The notes under the pieces are model-generated. The model saw only the letters and a program-made list of their open reading frames with translations. It ran no database searches and had not been told where the DNA came from. 64,000 nt of DNA from assembly GCA_963809875.1 (NCBI GenBank), contig CAWELC010000009.1, forward strand, positions 124,001 to 188,000, read 5' to 3'. Source of the stretch: JAFGAS01 sp963809875. GTDB lineage: Bacteria; Desulfobacterota; Zymogenia; Zymogenales; Zymogenaceae. Position numbers and translations under genes: made by a program. How positions within the stretch are numbered: position 1 is the stretch's first letter; every line of letters begins with the position of its first letter. Below, piece after piece: positions 18,718 to 26,531 of the stretch.

Positions 18718-20217
18718 TTACTTCTTGAGCAGCCTTTTGGGGACGACATCCCGTCTGAATATGTCCTGAATCGTCTCGGCCCGCTTGATGACCTCCGCCT
18801 GATCGCCGTGCACCAGGATCGTCGCGGGTCGGGGAAGCGCGTTGAAGTTGCTTGCCGACACCTCCTGATAGGCGCCGGTGTCGAGGATCGCGAATATATC
18901 GCCCGGCTCCACGTCGGGAATGCGCACCTCCGGCAGCAGGCGGTCTGCAAAGCACGATTTGCCGCACACGTCGGCGTTCTTGACCGGCTTTCTGTCGGCG
19001 TCGTTGGCCACCAGGAAATCGTAGAGGTTGTTTTCGAACACGCCGCCGGCCATGAAGAAGTAGGTCGTGTCCAGGAGGACCCAGTTCATCTTTATCGGTT
19101 TGGTCTGATATTTTGTTTTCAGGACCCGGGTGAGGTGGACGGCGGTATCCCCGTACAGGCTGCGACCCGGCTCGACCTGGAGCGTCATTCCTTTCGGGTC
19201 GATATTGACTTTCTTGAATTCCCTTCGCAGTGTAACCGTTATCGCCTCGGCGTATTGTTCGATCGCGGGGGAAAGCCTTCGGTTGGGCTCCTTTTTCATG
19301 AAGGCCTCCATGGCCACCGAGATGATCTTATAGCGGATCTTCTCCCCGAATATCTTCAGGCCCCACGTGATGGGGAGGAACAGCGCAAAGAGCGGCATAT
19401 CCATCCTGCTGGCGACCCTGCCGAAGGGGTCCCGAGGCGACGGGAAGCCTCCCCCGATATCGATCTCCGTGGGCTCGTAGCCGCCCCATTGCTCCTTCAG
19501 AAATGCGATAAGTTTGACGTAGCGTTCCATCGTCCCCTGAAAATAGCCGACGCTTCCGTGATGGCGGCCGAGATGAAGATGAAAACCGACGAGCTGGACG
19601 TTTTTCATCTTCAGCGCCCGCAACCCGAGGTCGACGACGTGCTCTGTGGGTATGCCGCTCTTGTATACCTGCACTCCCAGGTCGATCGCGACCGGCTCCA
19701 CGGCAAAACCGGTGGGCTGCCAGTGATTGGGCACCTCGGGCCTGAGCCGGAACCGGATGAAGGCCTTCTTGCCCAGTCCGTCGGCTACCTTCCGGATGAC
19801 GTCAAGCTCATCGATGTCATCGACGGTGATCCTCACGCCCGCGTTGATGCAGTCGCGGATATGCTGTTGGCTCTTGCCCCCTCCGTTGACCGAGACCAGT
19901 GCGGGTTTTATCCCCGATTTCAGGGCCGAATAGAGCTCCCCCTCGGAGAAAACGTCACATCCCGCCCCTTCCTCCGTCAGGATCTGACGAACGGCCAACA
20001 GCCAGTTGGACTTTATTGCGGGCAGGATGTTCACGCTCCCCTCCGGCCACCGGTCACCAAAGGCCTTCTGGAAGCGCCTCACGTTGCGGCGCAGCTGATC
20101 TTCCGACACCACGTAAATCGGGGAACCGAATTGCCCGACCAGTTTTACCGCGTCGCATTCTTCGATAAAGAGGTGTCCGTCTCGAACCGACAGACATTGA
20201 TCGATTTTTCTCTCCAT
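18718..20217 (-). CDS. PLP-dependent decarboxylase, diaminopimelate/ornithine decarboxylase fold III
   Basis: Alanine-racemase-fold (type III) PLP enzyme. The PLP lysine is in NILPAIKSNW, the glycine loop is EIDIGGGFPSP, the phosphate-binding segment is VEPGRSLYGD, and the C-terminal active-site parts CGKSCFADRLL and DTGAYQEVSASNFN match LysA/ODC-type decarboxylases. Start ATG 20217 follows GAGGGG at good spacing and gives 499 residues; the longer frame upstream is Arg-rich and not family-like. Unlike typical LysA (about 415 residues), an extra hydrophobic/basic stretch of about 45 residues is inserted after the GGGFPSPRDPFG loop. The substrate is uncertain; a dedicated amino-acid or polyamine decarboxylase is as likely as LysA. 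Confidence 0.75.
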   Translation of the reverse strand: MERKIDQCLSVRDGHLFIEECDAVKLVGQFGSPIYVVSEDQLRRNVRRFQKAFGDRWPEGSVNILPAIKSNWLLAVRQILTEEGAGCDVFSEGELYSALKSGIKPALVSVNGGGKSQQHIRDCINAGVRITVDDIDELDVIRKVADGLGKKAFIRFRLRPEVPNHWQPTGFAVEPVAIDLGVQVYKSGIPTEHVVDLGLRALKMKNVQLVGFHLHLGRHHGSVGYFQGTMERYVKLIAFLKEQWGGYEPTEIDIGGGFPSPRDPFGRVASRMDMPLFALFLPITWGLKIFGEKIRYKIISVAMEAFMKKEPNRRLSPAIEQYAEAITVTLRREFKKVNIDPKGMTLQVEPGRSLYGDTAVHLTRVLKTKYQTKPIKMNWVLLDTTYFFMAGGVFENNLYDFLVANDADRKPVKNADVCGKSCFADRLLPEVRIPDVEPGDIFAILDTGAYQEVSASNFNALPRPATILVHGDQAEVIKRAETIQDIFRRDVVPKRLLKK

Positions 20218-20398
20218 CTGAGCACCCCTCATAACGTCCGTGATGGACGCGAGTATCCCACGAGAGTAATTGACGCGCCTTCGATTTCTTCGCCGGGGCC
20301 TTTTCGAGCTCGGCACCGGTAACGCTTCCGGGCAACCGGGATTGGCGGCGCGTCGATTCCGCCCCGGATCTTTGCTCTCAGCCAAGTCCTCCGACGAG

Positions 20399-21100
20399 TC
20401 ACGAGTCGGTCGGCTGCTCCCACGAGTAGAAGTATTCCGCGGGGAGTTCTTTGGCAAGAGCGGTAATGCCGGCTTTTACGATCCGGGTCATCTCGGCGAC
20501 CCGCATACCGACGTTTTGGGCGCTCATCATCCCTTCAGGATCGATATTATCTTTGCCCAAAGGATCGGGCCCCTGGCCGGTCCAGGCGGCCGCTCCGATA
20601 TAGCAGCCCGTCATATTGTCACCCGGCACCACGATCCCATTCATCAACAGGCAGCTGTGTATCAGAGCGGTCAACGTAAGCTCCTGCCCGCCGTAGCGTG
20701 TGGCGCCGCCGGTGAGCACGCCGCAGACCTTGTTGAACCGGGGCACCATCTTCCCGCGGCCGAGGTAGTGCATGAGGGACATATTCCCGAGCCTGTCCAG
20801 GAGCGCCTTCATCGAGGCAGGTATTGATGTGTGATAGACGGGGGCTGCCCACAATACACCGTCCGCCTCCATATACTTCGGCACGAATTCGTGAAAATCA
20901 TCCTTGAGGATGCAGTATCCCTTCTCCAGGCATTTATAGCAGCTGACGCAGAAACCTATTTTCTTTCCCCCCATCTCGTAGAGCTCCGTTTCGACGCCCG
21001 GTACGCTCCCGGCGCCCTCGAGCGCCTTCATGACCATTTTTGTCGTGTTGCCGTTCTTCCGTGGACTTCCCCCTACGCCAAGGATCTTTACCTTTTGCAT
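20399..21100 (-). CDS. NADPH-dependent FMN reductase / iron-sulfur flavoprotein
   Basis: Flavodoxin-fold redox protein (233 residues). The FMN phosphate loop is GVGGSPRKNGNTTKM near the N-terminus. A compact cysteine cluster, CVSCYKCLEKGYC (about 49-61), can hold a [4Fe-4S] cluster, as in archaeal/anaerobe iron-sulfur flavoproteins. The later flavin-side segment AAPVYHTSIPASMKALLDR is typical. Start ATG 21100 follows an AGGGG sequence. Such proteins often defend anaerobes against O2 and H2O2, which agrees with the superoxide reductase 3.5 kb away (inference). Confidence 0.8.
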   Translation of the reverse strand: MQKVKILGVGGSPRKNGNTTKMVMKALEGAGSVPGVETELYEMGGKKIGFCVSCYKCLEKGYCILKDDFHEFVPKYMEADGVLWAAPVYHTSIPASMKALLDRLGNMSLMHYLGRGKMVPRFNKVCGVLTGGATRYGGQELTLTALIHSCLLMNGIVVPGDNMTGCYIGAAAWTGQGPDPLGKDNIDPEGMMSAQNVGMRVAEMTRIVKAGITALAKELPAEYFYSWEQPTDS

Positions 21101-21197
21101 CACTCGCCCACCCCTGAAAAATGTATAGAGATTGATTGGGGGGTATGCCTGATATGAGGCCCCGTGCCCCGCCATCGGGCATACCCCTCGGCCGAGG

Positions 21198-22460
21198 CTA
21201 CTTGAACGAGAAGGGCACCTCGAGCACGTCCTTTGGAAGTCCCATGACCACTTCGTTGCCCTTTTCGTTGATGATGACGAGGTTTTCGAAATGAAAGGTG
21301 CCGACCCCGCCGAACTTTCTCATTCCTCCTACGCCCATGCCGGTCGGCTCGATCTCAAAGGCCATGCCCGGCCGAAGCACCGTCTCTTCCGAGCGTCCGA
21401 GAACCGGGGGCTCCTGAATATCCAACCCGATGCCGTGGCCGACCATTTCGATCGTTCCCATGCCGGCCTTTTCCACGACGCCCGCGACGGCGGCCCATAC
21501 GTCCTTTGCCTTCGCCCCGGGCCGCGCGACCGCCACGCCCGCGTCAAAGGCCTGGTGCATGACGTCGCATCCCTTGACGAATCCCTCCGAGATCGGGCCG
21601 ACGTCGACCATCCTGCCCATGTCAGCCCAGTATCCCTTGTACCTGCAGGCCTGGTCCAGAGACAGATAGTCGCCCTTCTTGATGGTAACCCCCTCAAAAT
21701 GAAAGCCGGTATCGAACATGCCTTCCTTCGCGCCGACCATGATGTGTCCCGGGTTGACATTATCCGCCCCGTTTTCAAACGCCGCGATAATCCATGTCCG
21801 TCCCACGTCCTGTTCCGTCATCCCCGGCTTGAACCGGGATACCGCCGTCATCTGGGCCTGCCGGTGAATGGCCGCGGCCTTTTTGAGACGCTCGATCTCG
21901 AGGACCGATTTGATCATGCGGCATCCCCAGACGATCACGTCGCCGTCGACGAATTTCGCGTCGGGCAGGGCGCCCATCAACGTCTGGATATCGTTAAAGG
22001 GCCTCGGTATCCAGGTGTGGGCGATCTGCCCCATCTCGAGGGCGACGTTTCCCTTGGCGTAGCCCATCTCTTTGACGGTTTCGGCGACCTCCTTCGGAAA
22101 GGCCCGCTCCGAATGGGTCTCGTGCACATCGGCCTGGGTTCGAATATCCCTGATCCAGCACTGGGCCTCGGCCGCCCAACGGAAGAACTCCCCGGTAATG
22201 TTTACGGGATTACCTTCCCTCGGGATGAGCGTCACCATCGGCTGGATGCTGGGCAGCATCCAGTGGTTTGAGGTAAACCCCCCGAAGTACCTGCAGTTTT
22301 GCTCGCTCCAGAGCATGAGAATGTCGATCTTTTTCTCCTTCATCAGGCCTTGAGCCCGATCGATCCGTGATTTCCATTCCGCATAGGGAACGTCAGGGAA
22401 GGTCGGATCGGGTCCGAACAGCTCATACCCCGGGGGATCGGGTGCTTTTCTCAGTACCAT
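21198..22460 (-). CDS. M24-family metallopeptidase (Xaa-Pro aminopeptidase/creatinase-like)
   Basis: Pita-bread-fold hydrolase (420 residues) with an N-terminal creatinase-type domain. The dinuclear metal ligands are visible: two Asp in SLDQACRYKGYWADMGR, His in VGHGIGLDIQEPP, Glu in FEIEPTG and Glu in FHFENLVI. ATG 22460 is preferred over 22472 because GGAGG lies inside the longer frame, 5 bases before it. Creatinase, prolidase and DMSP-lyase members share this fold, so the substrate is open. It is followed by the flavoprotein gene about 100 bp on. Confidence 0.8.
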   Translation of the reverse strand: MVLRKAPDPPGYELFGPDPTFPDVPYAEWKSRIDRAQGLMKEKKIDILMLWSEQNCRYFGGFTSNHWMLPSIQPMVTLIPREGNPVNITGEFFRWAAEAQCWIRDIRTQADVHETHSERAFPKEVAETVKEMGYAKGNVALEMGQIAHTWIPRPFNDIQTLMGALPDAKFVDGDVIVWGCRMIKSVLEIERLKKAAAIHRQAQMTAVSRFKPGMTEQDVGRTWIIAAFENGADNVNPGHIMVGAKEGMFDTGFHFEGVTIKKGDYLSLDQACRYKGYWADMGRMVDVGPISEGFVKGCDVMHQAFDAGVAVARPGAKAKDVWAAVAGVVEKAGMGTIEMVGHGIGLDIQEPPVLGRSEETVLRPGMAFEIEPTGMGVGGMRKFGGVGTFHFENLVIINEKGNEVVMGLPKDVLEVPFSFK

Positions 22461-22672
22461 GGCGTCCTCCATCTAAAAATAGTATATATAAAATGCAGGG
22501 CAATCGATGAGTGCGGGCAACGGAATCTAACTCTTCCGAGCGATCGGGACGCGGGTGCGGATGCCGGTTCAAATCGAGGAAGTCCCCGCCGCTCCCCTAC
22601 GGGCCAAAGGATACAGGGCGGTGTCGCCGGGAGACGGGTTATTATCGGGGAATCAATTGAGCCCGAAGGACG

Positions 22673-23257
22673 CTACCCGGCAAGGAGCCGCAGTACCATC
22701 GCTTTCATGCTCCGGCACAGATCCCTATACTCCCGGGCGTCCAGCATCTGCTCAAAATATCCCAATCCTTCCATAAGTCCCATGATCACGTTTGCCGCAT
22801 TGGTGATATCCACCTGAGCGATGACACCCTCGTTCATATGGACTGTCAGCTCTTTGACCAGCAGCGTTCGAAATCGTTCATACATCCCTTCGAACTGCTC
22901 CCTGGTTTTCTGATTTCTGAACGTGAGTGAGTAGCATGAGTAGAACGCGCCGTTGTCGACGAATCGTATCCCGTCCAGATCGAAGAGCCGGTCCATCAGC
23001 GTTTGAAATCGTTTTTCGTAGTCGCCGATCTCACTGATCCCGTAGAAATAGGGTTCTTCATACTTTTCCAGGATGAAATCCACGAGCGCGGAAGTCATTT
23101 CATCTTTTGTCTTAAAATAGTGGGTGATAAGACTGGGTTGAACTCCCAGAAGCCCGGCGATCTTGGCGATAGATGAACCCTCGATGCCGTTTGTTGATAT
23201 GACCTGATAATAGCTCTCCAGTATCTCCCGTCTTCGAATGACTGCGATTTTCTCCAT
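22673..23257 (-). CDS. TetR-family transcriptional regulator
   Basis: A 194-residue repressor. The N-terminal helix-turn-helix reads SIAKIAGLLGVQPSLITHYF (about residues 30-49); the C-terminal ligand domain resembles fatty-acid/CoA-type TetR proteins only in general shape. It starts 60 bp from a palindromic operator and faces away from an SDR gene, the classic autoregulated divergent arrangement. The ligand is unknown. Confidence 0.85.
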   Translation of the reverse strand: MEKIAVIRRREILESYYQVISTNGIEGSSIAKIAGLLGVQPSLITHYFKTKDEMTSALVDFILEKYEEPYFYGISEIGDYEKRFQTLMDRLFDLDGIRFVDNGAFYSCYSLTFRNQKTREQFEGMYERFRTLLVKELTVHMNEGVIAQVDITNAANVIMGLMEGLGYFEQMLDAREYRDLCRSMKAMVLRLLAG

Positions 23258-23316
23258 GTGCACCTGTCACGAAAAGAGACCCGATCGCTAAATCTATTGT
23301 ATTGGGCCCTTATTTA

Positions 23317-23342
23317 TTGTATATATGTACAATATATTGTAC
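23317..23342. promoter_or_regulatory. Overlapping palindromic TetR operator candidate
   Basis: A perfect 16-bp palindrome GTACAATATATTGTAC (23327-23342) overlaps an imperfect one, TTGTATATATGTACAA (23317-23332). It lies in the AT-rich gap between the divergent TetR and SDR genes, 60 bp from the TetR start. Confidence 0.65.
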
Positions 23343-23577
23343 GGATGATCAATACTAATGGAGAATAAAAAGCGTGTCAAGCAAAAAGAGGTGCGGAACG
23401 ACGGGGGCGAGGTCGACGCAGGTGGATATCAAAAAACGCGAATGCGGCTCCACGGCGGGACATACCTCATGGTAACCCGGCGTTCGATGGATTCGGGGCG
23501 AGACCCCTCGAAGTGCGGCGGGACGAGCCCCATGGAATCGATAGTACCGGCAGTTTCTTTAATAAGGAGGACCACCC

Positions 23578-24408
23578 ATGAGTCAGAAAGTCGTGATAAC
23601 GGGTCCGGCGCGGGGAATCGGATACGAGGTGGCAAAGCTGTTGGCCCAAAACGGAGACGCGGTCATCGGCTTTGACCGGGACGGCGCGGGTATCACGCGC
23701 CTGAAAAAGGAGCTCGACCGGATCGGCGCGCCCCACTTTCTGTCCACCCTGGATATAACCGACAGGAAGGGAGTTACGAAATTCCGCGACGGCGTGCTCA
23801 AAGAATTCGGTGCGGTGGATGCCGTTCTTTCAAACGCCGCGATCGCCTCTTTCGGCTCCTTCGAGGAGGTCGACCTCGGGGGGATGCTCCGGTCACTCGA
23901 AATTAACGTCCTGGGTACGGCGACGATTTTTCAGGCCTTCATCCCCGCGATGAGGAAGAGGGGGAGCGGGCGGCTCATCGCTATGTCGTCCTTTACCGGG
24001 ATCGTCCCGTTCCCCTTCGAGTCCATCGACACCGCCTGCAACTTTGCCATCGAGGGCATGGTAAGGGCGCTTCGCTACGAGGTGGAGCCCTTCGGGATCG
24101 AAGTGGGGCTGATAGAGCCCTCCATCGTCGTCACGGACCTGACGGCAGGTGTCCATTCGCCGCCCCCCGCCACATCGCCCTACCGGGAGAGGGTCGAGCG
24201 GTTTCTTGCCAAGGATCGTGAAATGAAAAAGGGCGCCATGTCGCCGGCCCGCGCGGCACGTGAGATCGTAAAGATCATCAAGGGAAAAGGGCTCAAGCTC
24301 CACAACAGGATTGACTTCACAAGCTCTCTCTTTCTTTCGATCGATAAATTTTTGCCCGCCGCCGTGAGGGACAGCATCCTGTTGAATCAAATGGATATCA
24401 AGCCGTAG
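23578..24408 (+). CDS. Short-chain dehydrogenase/reductase lacking catalytic Tyr and Lys
   Basis: A 276-residue classical SDR by fold: NAD(P) loop TGPARGIGYEVAKLL at the N-terminus, an LSNAAIASFGSF segment for the NNAG motif, and a MSSFTGIVPFPF strand carrying the catalytic Ser. Where the family has YxxxK (as in PFxxPYxASKFAxEG) this protein reads FESIDTACNFAIEGM, so Tyr is replaced by Asp and Lys by Asn. It should therefore be inactive as a normal SDR or use another chemistry. GGAGG (23565-23569) precedes ATG 23578. Probably regulated by the divergent TetR. Confidence 0.8.
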   Translation: MSQKVVITGPARGIGYEVAKLLAQNGDAVIGFDRDGAGITRLKKELDRIGAPHFLSTLDITDRKGVTKFRDGVLKEFGAVDAVLSNAAIASFGSFEEVDLGGMLRSLEINVLGTATIFQAFIPAMRKRGSGRLIAMSSFTGIVPFPFESIDTACNFAIEGMVRALRYEVEPFGIEVGLIEPSIVVTDLTAGVHSPPPATSPYRERVERFLAKDREMKKGAMSPARAAREIVKIIKGKGLKLHNRIDFTSSLFLSIDKFLPAAVRDSILLNQMDIKP

Positions 24409-24588
24409 GAGTGCGGCCGGTTTGCCGTCGCCGTCCGGGGCAGGTCATCCGTGCTCCTTATCGTGAAGGTATGCGGCGATACCGCGGGTTCAAGCGTCCG
24501 GAAAAATGTCTTGACGCCTTTTCCCTCGCACTTTCATGATATACTATTCCTATTGATATTTTTATCTCACGCTTTATGGGAGGAACCC

Positions 24589-24978
24589 ATGCGAATCTCC
24601 GAGAAGATCCAGGAAGCCGATTGGCAAAAGGAAAAACATGTCCCCGTGATCGACTGCCCCGACAAGGTCAAGGCGGACGACTTTACGAAAGTGACCGTCT
24701 CCCTCGGCAAAGCGGTCGCCCATCCCAACACTACCGAGCACCACATCCGCTGGATCGCGTGTTTCTTTTCCCCGGATGACGATAAGTTTACGTACGAGCT
24801 GGGACGCTTCGAGTTCAACGCCCACGGGGAAGCGGCAGCCGGCCCCAACCAGGGCCCGGTCTACACCAACCACGAGGTCACGTTCGCCTTCAAGACAAGC
24901 AAACCGGGGACCCTTCACGCCGTTGCCCTCTGCAATATCCATGGGCTCTGGGAGTCGAACAAGAAGGTCTCCGTCTGA
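24589..24978 (+). CDS. Superoxide reductase (class II, neelaredoxin type)
   Basis: Cytoplasmic non-heme iron enzyme reducing superoxide to hydrogen peroxide without making O2. The 129-residue length and lack of an N-terminal desulforedoxin Cys4 domain make it class II. The [Fe His4Cys] ligands are seen in EKHVPVI (Glu and His), EHHIRWI (His) and CNIHGLWE (Cys and His). Start ATG 24589 follows GGGAGGA; the longer upstream frame is not family sequence. A clear terminator follows, so it is probably monocistronic. Suggests an anaerobe that meets oxygen. Confidence 0.93.
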   Translation: MRISEKIQEADWQKEKHVPVIDCPDKVKADDFTKVTVSLGKAVAHPNTTEHHIRWIACFFSPDDDKFTYELGRFEFNAHGEAAAGPNQGPVYTNHEVTFAFKTSKPGTLHAVALCNIHGLWESNKKVSV

Positions 24979-25058
24979 TGAGGGACAGACGCGCGGCAGC
25001 TCTCCTATACTCGTCCGCCGATTGACGTTTCATTTTTTAACATACACATCCGCTCGGA

Positions 25059-25090
25059 AGTGCCGCCCAATGACTCGGGCGGCACTTTTT
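25059..25090 (+). terminator. Intrinsic terminator after superoxide reductase
   Basis: AGTGCCGCCC (25059-25068) pairs with GGGCGGCACT (25077-25086), followed by TTTT. Confidence 0.9.
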
Positions 25091-25138
25091 GGTTTGCATT
25101 CCGATGACGATAACCTGCAGGTATACAGGAGGCCGATC

Positions 25139-25579
25139 ATGAGGCAGCTGGTGACCGAAATCGATATCAAGGCGCGTGCTTCCCGCGTCTGGGAGATCCT
25201 CACGGATTTTGAGGCATACCCCTCGTGGAACCCCTTTATCAGGAAGATCGCCGGAGAGCCGCGGGTCGGCTCTCGGCTCGACGTTACCATGGAGCCGCCC
25301 GGGACCAAACCGATGCGATTCACCCCCACGGTCCTGGCGGTGCGGCCCAACCGGGAGCTCAGGTGGAAGGGGAAGCTCTATGTCCCGGGACTTTTCGACG
25401 GTGAGCACAGCTTTGTTATCGAGCCCACGAACAAGAGCACGGTCCACTTTATCCAGCACGAGCGGTTCAGTGGTCTCCTTGTTCCCTTTCTCTGGAAGAT
25501 GCTCGATACCAAGACGCGGAAAGGATTCGTGGCGATGAACAAGGCCCTCAAGTCGAGGGCGGAAAAGGCCGCGCGGTAA
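25139..25579 (+). CDS. SRPBCC-family (START/polyketide-cyclase-like) protein
   Basis: A 146-residue helix-grip-fold protein. The start region (EIDIKARASRVWEILTDFEAYPSWNPF) and the RELRWKGKL and FSGLLVPFLWKML segments match the family often annotated as polyketide cyclase/dehydrase or activator-like SRPBCC. It probably binds a hydrophobic ligand; no catalytic role can be claimed. AGGAGG (25127-25132) precedes ATG 25139. Confidence 0.8.
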   Translation: MRQLVTEIDIKARASRVWEILTDFEAYPSWNPFIRKIAGEPRVGSRLDVTMEPPGTKPMRFTPTVLAVRPNRELRWKGKLYVPGLFDGEHSFVIEPTNKSTVHFIQHERFSGLLVPFLWKMLDTKTRKGFVAMNKALKSRAEKAAR

Positions 25580-25713
25580 GACGATCGCCTGCCGGGCGGC
25601 CGAACGCAGGCTCCGAGAGCCGTCCGGGGACCGATATGCGGGTCGATCCAACTATTGCAGGCTGGATGCTATCGCGCCCCTTGAAACCTATCTTGCGAAG
25701 GAGTGAAAAGCAA

Positions 25714-26229
25714 ATGGATATCAAGACTATCAGACTCTTGGCCGATTATAACGAAAAAACGAACAATGAAATGAATAGGTTTATTTCTCAAATAGATGAG
25801 ATACAATGGAATCACAATTTTAAAGCCTTTTACCCCAATATCTTCAAACTCTGTAACCACATTTATATTGCGGATTTCAACTGGCTAAAGCGTTTCAGTA
25901 AATTGCGGGGTTTCCGTTATATAAACGACCCACTATTTCTAAGCGAGATAGATTATGCGATGGATGCGTTTGAAACTCAAAAAGAGTATCTATCTCAGAG
26001 AGAGTTTTTAGACAAGCTGATAATTAGTTTTGTAACTGAGATAACGGAAAGCGATCTTGAACACAATCTAAAATATACGGATTTAAGGGGAACAGAACAT
26101 AACCGCAATTTTGGTGGATTGGTTTTAAGCATGTTTAACCATGAGACCCATCATAGAGGGATGATATCTATATATTTGGAGATGTTAGGAATAGAGAACG
26201 ACTACAGCAATCTGGCGCGTTTAGTCTAG
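25714..26229 (+). CDS. DinB-family putative metal-dependent protein (AT-rich, acquired)
   Basis: A 171-residue four-helix-bundle protein of the DinB/YfiT superfamily. The three metal-binding His are apparent in LCNHIYIADFNW and NHETHHRGM. GAAGGAG precedes ATG 25714, which is a better start than the upstream ATG at 25636. Base and codon use are strikingly AT-rich compared with its neighbours (AAA, AAT and ATA codons dominate), which indicates recent transfer. DinB-like proteins are often thiol-dependent transferases; the substrate is unknown. Confidence 0.8.
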   Translation: MDIKTIRLLADYNEKTNNEMNRFISQIDEIQWNHNFKAFYPNIFKLCNHIYIADFNWLKRFSKLRGFRYINDPLFLSEIDYAMDAFETQKEYLSQREFLDKLIISFVTEITESDLEHNLKYTDLRGTEHNRNFGGLVLSMFNHETHHRGMISIYLEMLGIENDYSNLARLV

Positions 26230-26323
26230 GCAATGATATCCAACAACCCGCTTGGACGTGACTCCGCAAACAGGCCGTGTCGCACGCGAGGCAAACGTGA
26301 GGCGTCCCGAAACGGGGTTCCCT

Positions 26324-26467
26324 ATGGCAACGGTTCTCTATGACAGTATCGGAAAACAATATCGCGACTATCGGTTGCCTGATTATAGAATCCGCGTGGT
26401 TGTCTCCGGCGCCGGGATCGCCTCACCATTCACTGCTGCCGACGCAAAGGGCGTGTTGTGCGGGTAG
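26324..26467 (+). pseudogene. N-terminal remnant of a SAM-dependent methyltransferase
   Basis: A short frame (47 codons) opens with MATVLYDSIGKQYRDYRLPD, which resembles the start of class I methyltransferases (Y-D-x-I-G-x-x-Y-x-x-x-R-x-P-D). Similarity stops after about 23 codons and no SAM-binding motif follows, so most of the gene is gone. This is a resemblance by eye only. Confidence 0.4.
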
Positions 26468-26531
26468 ATCTGACTATTATTAGTCCGCTCATCTAAATTC
26501 AAATATCCGGTCACGCCGGGAACAAAAGCTA

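Noticed and set aside
18391..20322. 643-codon plus-strand frame over the decarboxylase gene
   Set aside because: Antisense shadow of a well-conserved PLP enzyme; no recognisable domain.
22555..22776. Short frame between the M24 peptidase and TetR genes
   Set aside because: Runs into the antisense of the TetR gene and has Pro/Ala-rich random-like composition.
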